Source: Notamacropus eugenii
Taxonomy: Eukaryota; Chordata; Mammalia; Diprotodontia; Macropodidae
Length of the DNA: 64,000 bases
NCBI RefSeq assembly: GCF_028372415.1
Contig: NC_092876.1
Location: 225,543,528-225,607,527, forward strand
Direction of reading: 5' to 3'
Shown here piece by piece: positions 46,990-58,699 of the stretch (positions within the stretch are counted from its first letter, which is position 1; each line of letters starts with the position of its first letter). Position numbers and translations under genes: made by a program. The notes below the pieces were generated by a model that was given only the letters and a program-made list of their open reading frames with translations, made no database searches and was not told the DNA's origin.

Positions 46990-47570
46990 TAGCTGTCACA
47001 TACTTATTTGTCCTCCACAGAAGCTCAGTCCCATGGAGCTGCTAGTGAACTGAACTATATACTTCTGACTTGGGTAATTGGCCATGTTGACACCTCCTCG
47101 TTAGCAATTGTATTTCAACATTTGATAGCAAATGGAGCATAATAATGAAGCTGCTGAAGAGACTGGATGTGATATATTGCCAAGGTCTACTGATGTGACT
47201 TCGGTTGTTTCTTGGTAGACCTCTAGTTTGATCTGGAGTTTGTGTGTGCTGCTGCCTAGGGCACCAAATCATCCTTGATCTGGCAGGTTCTTTGGAAGCT
47301 TTTCTACTTTGTCTATTTGTGTGCTGTCACCAGGTTGATGGGAATGTGGTATAATTCAGTGACAGCTTTCTTCTCTGGCACTTTTTGTAGTGAAGCTCAA
47401 AAGTAAATAGGGAGGAAAAAATTGAACAGCTCTTTACCTGATTCATGAGTGGTGAGTCAGAAATGATACAGGCGTCCTCAGGATATTATAAGGTTTAAGA
47501 ACATGCCCTAATAGAAATTTCACTGGCCTAGATTTGTCTCCAAATTTTGTTTTATAGGTTTGAACTAGAT
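46990..47570. other. Unassigned sequence
   Basis: A 76-codon minus frame (47042-47272) has no recognised motif. Nothing else seen. Confidence 0.4.
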
Positions 47571-47574
47571 TGAA

Positions 47575-47755
47575 CCTTAGAATTAATTTACACTGACCTT
47601 CTCATCTTACAGATGAGGAAACTGAGGGCAGAAGAGGTAAAGTGATTTACTGAAGATCGTATTGGTAATAAGGACCAGAACTAGAAACTGAAACTAGAAC
47701 TAGAAATTCTGCCTCCAAATCTTGTACTCTTTCCACTACATGATGATACTTCATT
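47575..47755 (-). repeat. MIR-like SINE, antisense
   Basis: 'ctgaccttctcatcttacagatgaggaaactgagggcagaagaggtaaagtgatttac...tctgcctccaaatcttgtactctttccactac'. Confidence 0.75.
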
Positions 47756-47759
47756 TTTA

Positions 47760-48750
47760 AAAATTTGCCTCATTTCCTGATATGATGCATTGCCCTTGTA
47801 ATCATTGTCACACAAATATTCAAAAGCAAAATTTCAGTGAAGTTAAAAGCACTTCTGAGCGTGCCTAGAGCAACAGCTTTTTTTGCCTTCCCTTGGGGAT
47901 TCCATTACTCACTTGCCTTGGACTGAAAGGTGAAAGATAAACCTTGAATGCCACCTGTCTTTCCCTCTAGGTCTGGTTCAGCATTTTGAGGGCTCACAGT
48001 AGCCTGGCTGCCTGCCATCTGGTGAGGCAACAGCCAGGCGGTGCAGTGAAATTCCTTTTTAACGGAATACCATTTAGTGAACATGCCACTTAAAGGGAGT
48101 GAAAGTGACCCTTGCAACTTCTCCTATTGGATGTGCCTCAGCCTAAAGTGGTGGCTGAAAACCCCCCAAACAAACAAACCCTAAATAGTTTCTCACCAGT
48201 TAAGGGATTTTTCAAATAAGTATCCATGTTATTCTTATTTAGTTTTAATTTTGCAATCTCACCAATTTAATATTATGAATTATCTGTTTTGCCTGTCCCA
48301 CTTTGTTTTTCTCCTCTACTATGTCTTCTCTTATTTCACAATAGAATAGGAATACCTACTTCCATTGCTGCTCTGTTTGGGAGTATCACTCTCCTACCAG
48401 TGATTTCAAGCAGACTCCTGGGGATTAGAACCTGCTTCCCCTCCCCCAATCTACCCACAAGTCAAAGGATTTATAGTTCTTATAAGGAAGATAGAGGGGG
48501 TAAGAGGAGTCCTAGTGGAAGATGTTCCCCTTGACTGGTAGGGGAAAAGGTTGGGATTAAGGCTATGAAGCAGAATGAATTAATTTCTAAGGAATATATT
48601 CCTTAGAATTATTTTATAGACCTCTGAAATTGTTAGCCACTGAGAGTATTGCTTAAAAAATAAAAAATAGTCTTTGACTTGGTTGAAGCAGTGACCTCAG
48701 ACATACATTGCGTGTATTAATTCAAATAAAATAGATTTGAATCAAATAAA
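47760..48750. other. Unassigned sequence
   Basis: Frames of 70-81 codons show no domain. A duplicated TAAGGAATATATTCCTTAGAAT palindrome-like word lies near 48590-48612. Confidence 0.4.
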
Positions 48751-48751
48751 T

Positions 48752-48862
48752 TTATTTTGTTCAACATTTATTAAGCAGTGTACTATGCTAGGCAGTGGGG
48801 TTAGGAAGATAAAAGAAAGATCTCTTCCCTCAAGTAATTTGTAATCTATATCAGGAAACTCA
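48752..48862 (+). repeat. L2-like fragment
   Basis: 'ttcaacatttattaagcagtgtactatgctaggcagtggggttaggaagataaaagaaagatctcttccctcaag'. Confidence 0.6.
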
Positions 48863-48904
48863 AGTTCATTTTTCTTCAGTAAATATATACCTAGACACAC
48901 ACAT

Positions 48905-49145
48905 GTACGTTCAAAATAGTAAAGATCATATCAATTATATATGTAGTTGATAGACTATGTCAGCTATATATATATGTAAAATGATACTGATATAATGCTA
49001 TACTATAATAATGAGATAATCTCTCAACCATATACATATAGTTGATATAATCTTTACCACTGTTTATAAAGATATCAACTATGTATAGATAAAAGCATAT
49101 CCATATCTATATCTAGTTTATATAATCCTTACTACTTTAAAAGAT
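48905..49145. repeat. AT-rich imperfect inverted repeats
   Basis: Related words appear in opposite orientation. AGTAAAGATCATATCAA (about 48919) lies opposite GTTGATATAATCTTTAC (about 49033), and the latter is again opposite ATAAAGATATCAAC (about 49067). ATATATAT runs lie between them. Confidence 0.65.
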
Positions 49146-49149
49146 GTTT

Positions 49150-50435
49150 TATTTTAGAAGATACATATATTATACATTTCAAAGAAATGATTTTGCTTTC
49201 TATTCAGATTATTTGAAGCACTATCAGAAAACTAAGGAGTAAGTTATGTTGTTTATGAAATTTAATTTGGAAGCAGATTCTTGTAAAGTCATTGAAAAGT
49301 TAATCACATCTCCTAACTGTTCCTTCTTTCCCCCCTGCCCCCAATAATCTCCAATTTCATTGGTTCTGGTTCTGTCTTCTGGGACCAAATTGAACAAATA
49401 ATTTTCCTTTTAACATATGACAGCTTTTCAGATGATAGCTACATATTTCTACTGTGATTTCTATTGTTCAAGTGAAATATCCCCCCCTTTCAATAGGAGC
49501 AAATTACAAACCATCAAACATGTATCAAATATTTGCAGTATGAAAAACATTATCCTAAGTATTGGTTTTCTTTTGGCCCAAACCTGTGATTTCATCATCA
49601 TAGGAAAGTTGGCACCCCAAACTAAAGATAGTATTCTAGGTATGTAGAAGATAGAGTTCAGTGAAACTTATTCCCCAAGACTCTCTTTCTTACTTATGTC
49701 TCTTTCCAGAGTATCATTCCTACTTGGCCTGTTTCCTGTTAGACATTTCTACCTGTATATGCCGTAGGTTTCTAAAATTTAACCTATTCAAAATGTCTTT
49801 CTTCACAAACTTATCCTTTTGCCAAACTTTCTTGTGTTTGTTGAGGCACCACCATTCTTCTAGTCACCCAGATTTATAAAGTTGGAATGATTCTTGACCC
49901 TTTAATCTCTTTTATTTCCTTTAATTAGTCACCAGGTTTTGTCCAAGATGCTCAAATGCATCTTGTGTTTATTTGCTTCTCTTTACTTACTAGTTACAAC
50001 TCAAGTTCATTCATCTCATTCATATCTTGCCCAGATAGTAACTACTCTTGAAATGTTTGATAAATTTCATCTGTAAATCCTTTTGCAGCAAGGTAGCTAT
50101 TTTTCTTTGAGAGTTCCGTCATACTTTATTCAGTTTATGGGATATTTATGGCTTCTGTTTCTTGTTTTAATCCTTGAATTTACTTATATTGGTTAAATTC
50201 CTATTTATCTAGCCTCTTCCTTTCCCTTCTCTCCCTGCCACACCCCTTTCCCAGCCTCCCTTTTGCCTTTTCCCTTTCCCTGCCCAGCAAGTATGTGGTT
50301 TAAAATCCTTCATCCTCTTTCCTTCAGTCTCCAAACTTAATATTCCTTGCTCGTCCTCTTTTCCAGTACATTTCATTTTTCATTTACTTTTTGCTCATTC
50401 TTATTTTTATCCTTTTCCAATCAATTCTTATATTT
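49150..50435. other. Unassigned, T- and C-rich
   Basis: Pyrimidine-rich on the plus strand, possibly an old antisense LINE. The frames at 49417-49879 and 50347-50655 lack recognisable domains. Confidence 0.4.
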
Positions 50436-50439
50436 TTCC

Positions 50440-50600
50440 ATTTGTGGCTATTGGTTACATGGTTGGTTACTTTTTATTTTGTTGCCAAATAAAGATCTAC
50501 CTTCTTTCTTTCCCACCTCCCCATTCTTCCCTGAGAAAGCAAGAAAAATGAAATTCCTATTACAAATATGTATGGTCAAACAAAACATAAAGAGGCATGC
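50440..50600 (-). repeat. Antisense L1-type 3' end (tentative)
   Basis: The complement contains 'catacatatttgtaataggaatttcatttttcttgctttctcagggaagaatggggaggtggga', typical of a marsupial L1 3'UTR. Copy D begins immediately after. Confidence 0.5.
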
Positions 50601-50604
50601 AAGA

Positions 50605-52212
50605 AAGAGCTTTTACAGTGGTCAGGTAAATTGGGGAAAGGTGAGTGATGGGTAACCCTTGAACATCCCTCTCATCTGAATTGGTTCAAAGATGGAAAAC
50701 TATATATACTCACTCAGTTGGGAATAGAAATCTATCTTACCAAACAGGGAAGTCAGAGGGGAAGGGGACAAAAAAAGAGAGGGTAATAAAAAGGAGGTCA
50801 GATTAAGGGAGGCAGTGGTCAGAAGCAAAACAGACTCCTGAAAAGGGGCAGGGTAAAAAAGAAAGAAGGATAAATAGAAGACAATAGGATGAAGGTAAAT
50901 ACACAGGAATTATAACTGTGAATGTGAATGGGATGAACTTAATCTATAAAATGGAAACAGCAGAATGGATTAGAAACTAGAATCCAAAAATAGATTGTTT
51001 ACAAGAGACACATTTGAAAACAAAAACACTCACAAAGTTAAACTAAGGGACTGAAAAATAATGTATTATGCTTCAACTGAAGTAAAAAATGCAGGGGTAA
51101 CAATTGGGATCTTAGACAAAACAAATGTAAAAATAAACCTAATTAAAAGACATAGGGAAACTGCATTTTGCTAAAAGGTACCATACAAAATGAAGTAATA
51201 TCAGATATTTTTACAAATTTCTCTGCTAAAAGTATCTTTTCTCAAATATGTATGGAATTGAATCAGATGTATACAGTTGAGAGCCATTCCCCAACTGATA
51301 AATGGTCAAAGAATATGCATAGCTTTCAGCTGTTCAGCATATGAGCTGGTTAGAATAGGAGCAGCTTTCAGAAGAAATCAAAGTTATAGTCATGAAAAAA
51401 TGCTCCAGGTCACTGTTGATTAGAAAATTGAAAATTAAAACAGCTGAGATACCACCTCACACCTATCAAAAATGACATACTGGAGAGAATATGGGAAAAT
51501 AGGTATAATAATAAATTGTTGGTGTAGTTGTGAACTGGTATAACCACAATGGAGAATAATTTGAAACTATGCCAAAAGGGCTATAAAACTGTGTATACTC
51601 TTTGATCCATCAATACTAAGTCTGTATCCCAAAGAGATCAAAGAAAAAGAAACAGGAACTATATGTACAACAATATTTACAGCAGCTCTTTTTGACAAAG
51701 AGGGATATTGAGGGGATGTCCATCATTTGGGAAATGACTGAACAAGTTATAGCATATGAATGTGATGGAATACTTATGCTATAAGAATTGATGAGAGAGA
51801 TGGTTTCAGAAATATATGGGAAGACCTTTATGAACTGATGCAAAGTGAAGTGAGCAGAACCAGGAGATCATTATATATAGTAACTGTGATATTGCAATAA
51901 TGATTATTCTGAAAGACTTAACTGCTCTGATCAATATGATGGTCCAAATGATTCTGAAGAACACATGATGAAAAATACTATCAGCCTCTAAAGAAAGAAC
52001 TGATGAATTGACTGCAAATTGAAGTGTACTTTTTTCACTTTATTTTTCTTGCTTATAGCTAATAGCTAATAGAGAAGTGTGTTTTGCATGATTTTTAATG
52101 TATAATGGGTATTACACTGTTTGCCTTCTCAGCGGGTGGTGGAGGGGATCAAGGGAGGCAGAGAATTTTGAACTCAAAATTTTAAAAAATATTAATAAAT
52201 TAATTACAAAAA
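50605..52212 (+). mobile_element. LINE-1 copy D, internally deleted
   Basis: Contains the ORF1-ORF2 linker ('aaggtgagtgatgggtaacccttgaac', 'cagggaagtcagaggggaaggggac'). The first 270 or so bases of ORF2 follow ('aactgtgaatgtgaatgggatgaac' and an endonuclease-start block to about 51205). It then jumps to distal ORF2 ('atttctctgctaaaagtatcttttctcaaatatgtatgg', 'ccattccccaactgataaatgg', 'gtgatggaatacttatgctataag') and the 3'UTR ('gccttctcagcgggtggtggagg...gaactcaaaatttt'). The breakpoint differs from that of copies A and B. ORF1 is missing. Confidence 0.75.
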
Positions 52213-52273
52213 AGAATTGTTTTTGCATACAATATGTATTTCTTATTTCCCAGTTGTATGCAAAAACAATTCT
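52213..52273. repeat. 20-bp perfect inverted repeat at the tail of element E
   Basis: AGAATTGTTTTTGCATACAA at 52213-52232 is the exact complement of TTGTATGCAAAAACAATTCT at 52254-52273, with a 21-base loop. It lies exactly at the 3' end of the minus-strand element. Confidence 0.85.
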
Positions 52274-53007
52274 CAACATTCATTCCTAATACTTTGAATT
52301 CCAGCTGCTCTCCTTTCCACCCTCCCCACCTATCCCCACTGAGAAGGCAGGCAATTCAAAATAGGCTGTATATGTATAGTTTTGCATAAGACTTCCATAA
52401 TATTGTGTAATATGTTGTGTTGTGTAAGACTAACTATATTTCCCTCCATCCTATCCTGCTCTCCATTTCTTCTATTCTCTCTTTTGACCTTATCCCTCCC
52501 CAGAAGTATTTACTTCTGATTACTCCCTTCTCCCATTTGCCCTCCCTTCTGTCATCCCCCTCACCCCACTTGTCCTCTTCTTCCCTACCCTTCTGTTGTT
52601 CAAGATATATTTTCATACCAAACTGAGTGAACATGTCATTCCCTCAAGCCAAATGTGAAGAGAGTAAGCTTCCCTTTTTCCCTCTCATATCCTTCCTTTT
52701 CTCCTCCACTGAAGAAACTTTTTCTTGCCTCCTTGGTGAGTGATAATTTACCCCATTCCATTTCTCCCTTTCTCCTCCCAGTATATTCCTCTCTCACCCC
52801 TCAATTTTACTTTATTTTTAGGTATTATCCCTTCTTATTCAACTCACCCTGTGTTCTCTGTCTACATATGTGTGTGTGTGTGTATAATCCCTCCAACTAC
52901 CCAAATACTGAGAAAAGTCTCAAGAGTTACTATTATCTTTCCATGTAGGAATGTAAACAGTTCAACTTTAGAAAGTCCTTTCTGCTTGCTCTATCTTGTT
53001 TACCTTT

Positions 53008-54030
53008 TCATGCTTCTCTTGATTCTTGTGTTTGAAAGTCAAATTTTCCATTCAGTTCTGGTCTTTTCATCAAGAATACTTGAAAGTTCTCTATTGTATT
53101 GAATGACCATTTTTCCCTCTGAGGTATTATACTCAGTTTTGCTGGGTAGGTGATTCTTGGTTTTAATTCCAGTTCCTTTGGCTTCTGGAATATCATATTT
53201 CAAGCCCTCCCATCCCTTAATGTAGAAGCTGCCAGATTCTGTGTTATCCTGATTGTATTTCCACAGTACTCAAACTGTTTCTTTCTGGCTGCTTGCAATA
53301 TTCTCTCATTGACCTGGGAACTTGGAAATTTGGCTACAATATTCCTAGGAGTTTCTCTTTTTGGATCTCTTTCAGGAGGTGATATGTGGATTCTTTCAAT
53401 ATTTATTTTTGCCTTCTGGTTCTAGAATATTAGGGCAGGTTTCCTTGATAATTTCATGAAAGATGATGTCTAGGCTCTTTTTTTGATCATGGCTTTCAGG
53501 TAGTCCCATAATTTTTAAATTGTCTCTCCTGGATTTATTTTCCAGGTCCATTGTTTTTCCAATGAGATATTTCACATTATCTTCCATTTTTTCATTCTTT
53601 TGATTTTGTTTTGTAATTTCTTGGTTTCTCAAAAAGTCATTAGCCTCCACCATTCTAATTTTTAAAGAACTATTTTCTTCAGGAGCTTTTGAACCTCCTT
53701 TTCCATTTGGCTAATTCTGCTTTTTAAAGCATTCTTCTCCTCATTGGCATTTTGGACCTCTTTTTCCAATTGAGTTAGCCTATTTTTCAAAGTGTTATTT
53801 TCTTCAGCATTTTTTTGGGTCTCCTCTAGCAAGCTGTTGACTCTCTTTTCATGATTTTCCTGCTTCACTCTCATTTCTCTTCCCAATTTTTCCTCCACCT
53901 TTGTTACCTGATTTTCAAAATCCTTTTTGAGCCCTTCCATGGCTTGAGACCATTGCAAATTTATTTTGGAGGTTTTGGATGCAGAAGCCTTGACTTCCTC
54001 TGATATTATGCTTTGTTCTTCCTCATCCAT
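53008..54030 (-). pseudogene. ORF1p-like coding region of element E, frameshifted
   Basis: The ATG at 54030 opens 122 codons with a strong coiled coil (heptads of Leu/Val/Met in EEKLGREM, LLEETQKN, LKNRLTQLEKE, LKSRISQMEKE). A frameshift near 53660 leads to an 85-codon frame holding the RRM-like block (RRDNLKIMGLPESHDQKKS, about 53520-53465). After further shifts, a 62-codon frame to the stop at 53008 holds the C-terminal-domain words LELKPRITYPAKLSI and FQVFLMKRPELN. All three ORF1p domains are visible, with only a few lesions. Confidence 0.85.
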
Positions 54031-54654
54031 GAGGATGGAAGAAAATACCTATTCACCAAGAAAGTAACTTTCTATAGTCTTATTTTTTTCTCCCCTTTCT
54101 GGGCATTTTCTCAGCTAGTTACCTGACTTTTGAGACCTTTGTCAAGAGGAGGGTATACTTTGGGGACCTGTAAGTTCTTAGTTCCTCCATGGTGGCATAA
54201 TCAAAGGAGAGGTGTTTACTCCTCTTCTGATCTGCACACTGGTCTGAGAGCAATCAAAAACTTTTCTGCCCAGAATCTGCAATTGAATTTCCTCACCACA
54301 ATAGCCTCCAGTTCCGCAGCCAGTGCTCCTCCTTACCCCTGAGTGGAGCTCAGGGCTGAGATTTAGATCAGTGGCTCAATTCTCCCAGGGGCTTTAGGTG
54401 AAGGTCTCCCAGGGCTGCCACTCAGGGCTGAGATTAGATCAGCCCTTCAATACCTCCAGGGGCTCTAGGTGGAGGACTCTGATAGAGGCAGACCTTCTGA
54501 CCTTTGAAGCTGTCTGTGGCATTTGTGGGTTGAGGATTCTGGGAACTGCTGCAGGTGGTGCCCTGAATCCTGTTCTGGGTCCTGTCCCTGCTGCTTCATG
54601 CTGGTCTGTGCTCATGGTGTTGGACTGTGCTCATCACAGGTATTTTCTTCTCCA

Positions 54655-54800
54655 GCTCATTTTGCAGATGAGGAACTGAGGCAAACAGGGTAAAGTGACT
54701 TGCCCAGCATCACATGACTTGTAAGTATCTGAGACCAGATTTGAATTCAGGAAGACTCCTCCTGACTCCAGGTTTAGCACTATGCTCCCAGCTAGCTGGA
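54655..54800 (-). repeat. MIR-like SINE, antisense
   Basis: 'ctcattttgcagatgaggaactgaggcaaacagggtaaagtgacttgcccagcatcacatgacttgtaag...gaattcaggaagactcctcctgactccaggtttagcac'. Confidence 0.85.
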
Positions 54801-55085
54801 AGGGTGGGGAAGATCAAGTTATGAAGGACTTTGAATGCAAAATAGAGGCTTTCATATTTGATCCTGGAGGTAATAGTGAGACACTGGAGTTTAATTAATG
54901 GGTGGGGAGGAGTGGTGACATGGTCAGACCTGCATGTTAGGAATATCACTTTGATAGCTGAGCTGAGGATAGACTAGAGTGAGGAGAAGCTTGTGAGGAA
55001 GGGAGACAAAGAAGCTAGTTATTGCAATAGTCTGTGCATGAGGTGATGAATAGTTGTACCAGGCTGGTGGCAGTTTCAGAAGAGA
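54800..55085 (+). repeat. Old interspersed repeat of unassigned class
   Basis: 'gaaggactttgaatgcaaaatagaggctttcatatttgatcctggaggtaatagtgagacactggag', 'ggtgacatggtcagacctg', 'tattgcaatagtctgtgcatgaggtgatgaatagttgtaccaggctggtggcagt'. I recognise this phrase order as a widespread mammalian repeat but cannot name the family with certainty. Confidence 0.5.
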
Positions 55086-55449
55086 GAAGTCACATGACCA
55101 GGCTTTGTTCTTTGGTTCCGTATATGATTTATTCACTATTCCTAAGGTCAGTATCTCTCAATCTGTGTTCAGATTGTTATTCTTAAAACTCCATTACTGG
55201 AAGATGGCAGAGAAAAGGCTGGGACTCACCTGAGCTCTCAAACCCCTCTGAATACCTTTAAATAATTCCCTAAAATAAATTCTGGAGTAGCAGAACCCAG
55301 AAAAGGACAGGATGAAAAAATTTTCCAGCCTAAGACAACTTAGAAAGTTGGCAGGAAAGGTCTGTTTCACCAGAGTGAAAGTGGAATACAATTCAGTGCA
55401 GACTGCAGACCAGGCCTTTAGGAACAGGTCTTGGGAGAGACTGAATCAA

Positions 55450-55491
55450 CAGTGGCAGTGGCAGTGGCAGTGGCAGTGGCAGTGGCAGTGC
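55450..55491. repeat. (CAGTGG)n hexamer repeat in the 5'UTR of copy B
   Basis: Six perfect CAGTGG units plus a seventh ending in C. The corresponding place in copy A (about 39210) has no repeat, so it expanded after insertion or in this lineage. Confidence 0.9.
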
Positions 55492-55973
55492 CTGCTACCA
55501 GAGCTCTCGGCCCACAAGGTAAGAGAATTCAAATAACTAATCTGAAGATTACAGGGGGTCTCTTTTCTGGCATGAGGGGCATGACTCTGTCACTTTGACC
55601 TTATTTGGATCTAGATCTCAGTCCTGAGTGGGAGTACTAGGTTGAGGAGGAGCAGTAGCATGCCAGAACTTGTGGCTACAGTGGAACTGGAATGCTAGTC
55701 ACAATTCTAGGACTGAAAAAAATGCTTGTGGTCATTCACAGAACAGAGCACAGGCCAGGAGAGTAATAAACACAGCTCTCTTTAGAGCATACCCACTTGG
55801 AAGAACTGAAAACTTACAAGGTCGTAGAAGTATAACTGAAAGCAGTTACACAAAACCCCTGAAGCTTAGGACAGTTCACCCTCCACCCTGGAAGCTGAGC
55901 TCCTCTTTAACAGAGTTAAAAGTCAAGAAATAGACTGGAGAAAATAAGCAAGCAACAGAAAAAAGTTCTGACT

Positions 55974-57064
55974 ATGGAAGGTTACTATGGTGACAAGGAA
56001 GATCAAAATACACATTCAGAAGAAGACAACAGAGTCAAAGCTCCTATATCCAGAGCCTCTAAAAAAATCTTTCATATCTCAGGACATGGAAGAGCTCAAA
56101 AAGGATTTGAAAAGTGAAGTAAAAGAGGAAAAATTTGGAAATGAGTGATGCAAGAAAATTGTGAAAAAAATGAGTCAACAGGTTGGTAAAGGAAGCACAA
56201 AAATACTGAAGAAAATTACACCTTAAAAACAGAATCGGCCACATTGTAAAAGACATACAAAAATCCAATGAGGAGAAGACTACTTTGTAAAGACTAATTG
56301 GCCAAATGAGAAAAGATATATAAAAATTCACTTAAGAGAAAAACTTAAAAAGTATATTTGATCAAAGGTGAAAAGAAGCATAAAAATTCACTCAAGGAAA
56401 GAATTCCTTAAAAGGTAAAATTGGCCAAATGGAAAAGGAAGTACAAAAGCTTGCTGAAGAGAATAATATCTTAAAAATTATAATTGAGCAAGTGGAAATG
56501 ACTGACTCTATGAGACATCAAGAAACAATATAACAAAACCAAAAGAATGAAAAATTAAAGACAATGTGAAATATCTCATTGGAAGCACAGCCGACCTAGA
56601 AAATAGATCTAGGAGAAATTAAAAATTATTAAACTTCCTGAAAGTCATGATCAAAAAGAGAGCCTAGATATCATCTTTCAAGAAATCATCAAGAAAACTG
56701 TCCTGATATGCTAGAACCAGAGAGTAAAATAGAAATTGAAAGAATTGACTTCCTGAAAGAGATTCCAAAATGAAAATTCCCAGTAAGTATTATAACCAAA
56801 TTCCAGAGCTCCCTGGTCAAGGAGAGAATATTGCAAGAGGCCAGAAAGAAGCAAATTCAGCCAAAGTCAGGATAACACAAGATTTTATGACTTCTACATT
56901 AAAGAATCAGACGGTAAGAATCACATAATCAACAAAACTGAGTATTATCCTTCGGGGAGAAATGGACATTCAGTGAAATAGAGGACTTGCAAACATTCCT
57001 GATGAAAAGACCAGAGCTGAAGAAAACTATTGACTTTCAAATAAAAGACTCAAGAGAATCATAA
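55974..57064 (+). pseudogene. ORF1p-like coding region of copy B, broken
   Basis: ATG at 55974 (MEGYYGDKEDQNTHSEED), the same N-terminal type as in copy A. A frameshift occurs within about 45 codons. The coiled-coil, RRM and C-terminal regions are recognisable only as nucleotide blocks ('ggaagagctcaaaaaggatttg', 'ttcctgaaagtcatgatcaaaaagagagcctagatatcatctttcaag'). The linker side ends at a TAA at 57062-57064. More decayed than in E and C. Confidence 0.7.
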
Positions 57065-57117
57065 AAAATTAAATATGAAAGGGAAATCATAAGGGACTTT
57101 AAAAGGTTAAACTCTTT

Positions 57118-57402
57118 ACTATAAGATTTTGAGTTCTGTTTCCCCTCATTCCTCTCCCCTCTTCCCAAGATGGCATGTAATCTGATTAAAGCTACACGCA
57201 CACACACGCACATATTTATATATATAATCATATTAAAGATATTTACACATTAGTCATGTGAAAGAAGAATTAGAGCAAAAGGAAAAAAAAAAACAGAAAA
57301 AAGAGAAAATAGCGTGCTTTGATCTGTATTCAAACTCCATAGTTCTTTCTCTGGATGTGGATAGCATTTTCCATCATGTCTTTTGGAATTGCGTTAGATC
57401 AT
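57118..57402 (-). repeat. Antisense L1 3'-end fragment in copy B
   Basis: The complement reads as an L1 3'UTR ('gaactcaaaatcttata', 'gatggaaaatgctatccacatccagagaaagaactatgg'). It also contains a poly-T/A-rich block. The host linker is interrupted after 'taaactctttac' and resumes with 'cacttttgaggagggataagg'. Confidence 0.7.
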
Positions 57403-57692
57403 AAAGCAGACACTTTTGAGGAGGGATAAGGTGAAAGGAGAGAGAAATAGAATATAGGGGAAATAAGAGGGAGGGAAACAGTTAGCAGTCATAACTGTGA
57501 AAAAATTTTGAAACAAGCTTCTCTGATAAAGGCCTTCTCTCTCAAATATATAGAGAAATAAGTCAAATTTATAAAAGTGATAAACAATAAAAAAATAAGA
57601 AGTCAGTTTTCAGATGAAGTATCTGGAAAGCTATCTAGAGCTGTAAATCACTATCAATTGGAGAAATCCAAATTAAAACAATTCTGAGGTGC

Positions 57693-58201
57693 TGACTAGG
57701 TTTGGAGGTGCTGGGACCCCTAGAATGCCAAGGCATAGTTACCTGGAATGAATTTACACACTCAAGCATTGACTTAATCAAGTGGCAAAAAGTTTATTGT
57801 AACACTTTGGCAAAAGCAGGAAAGAGTCTTTAGGGAACCTGAGAGAGAGAGTGAGGATGGTTCAGTGGCTTATGTAGGAAAGAGACAAGGGAAAGGAATG
57901 CCAGGGATTCCAATTAAGTAAGCTAGGCGTCCAGGTATCTTTGGGAGCTATGGGTGGGAAAATATAGGGAGTTTTGCAGAGATAACTTTGTTGACATCAG
58001 ACACTGAAGGAGTTGTCAGAAGCATAGACCTTGGGGATCTGAAAGGAAGGAGAGTCTTTGGGTCAGGAATCCTTCTATCTGTTATGATAAGAGAATGTCT
58101 TCTACAGGAAGAGAAAATTTTCTTACAGGACAGGGGCCTCCTGAGAAACTGGGAGGCTTTCAGAGGCATGATCTTAGGGCTGGGGCCAGAGTACCCTATC
58201 A
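57693..58201 (-). repeat. Solo LTR of an endogenous retrovirus
   Basis: A 509-bp insertion in the distal ORF2 of copy B starts TGACTAGG and ends CCCTATCA, that is, TG...CA. On the minus strand an AATAAA (57798-57793) lies about 100 bases before the 3' end, with a CATAAG-type TATA-like word upstream. The host sequence is cleanly split ('ctgaggtgc' before, 'tgcctcacac' after). A 4-base duplication GTGC/GTAC is only three-quarters matched. No gag, pol or env is present. The overlapping 94- and 109-codon frames are not genes. Confidence 0.6.
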
Positions 58202-58393
58202 GTACTGCCTCACACTGGCAAATAAGATATAAAAGGAAAATGGCAAATCTTGGAGGGGCTATGGGAAATTGAGACACTGATGCACTGTTGTGGAGTTGTG
58301 AACTGATTCAACTATTAAATAAAGTGTTTGGGAACTATGCCCAAAGCCTATAAAACCATAAATACCCTTTGACCTAGCAATACCACTGCTAGG

Positions 58394-58699
58394 GTGGAGC
58401 AGCTAGGTGGTGCAGGGGATAGAGTACCAGTGCAGGAGTCAAGAGGACCTGAGTTCAAATCTCACCTCAGACACTTGACACTCACTAGCTATATGACCAT
58501 GGGCAAGTCATTTAACCCTATTGTCTCATCCTGAGTCATCTCCAGTCATCCTTATGAATATCTGGTCACTGAATTCAGATGACTCTAGAGGCAAAGTGAG
58601 GCTGGTGACCTGCACAGCCCTCCCTCACTGAAAACAAAGTCAAGTGCAAGTCATGTCATTGTTTCTTTGATGGCATGGTCTTCTTTGACAATGAAGGAC

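Larger units (their letters stand above)
52213..54650 (-). mobile_element. HAL1-like element E (ORF1 only)
   Basis: Reading the minus strand, a 5'UTR (54650 to 54031) precedes ORF1 (54030-53008), a linker with a short (CA)n (about 52865-52885) and a 3'UTR ending at about 52215 beside the A-rich tail of copy D. No ORF2 sequence lies between linker and 3'UTR. The organisation and wording match element C at 59.4-62.3 kb. The 5' end may be trimmed by about 70 bases. This is half-LINE-1 architecture and needs L1 ORF2p in trans. Confidence 0.8.

Noticed and set aside
53396..54030. Coiled-coil frames as a host gene
   Set aside because: They match L1 ORF1p domains and lie in an element with L1-type 5' and 3' UTRs, repeated at 60.4-61.4 kb.
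57948..58277. 94- and 109-codon frames on opposite strands
   Set aside because: Both lie in a solo LTR and read out into L1 sequence. No retroviral protein motif is present.
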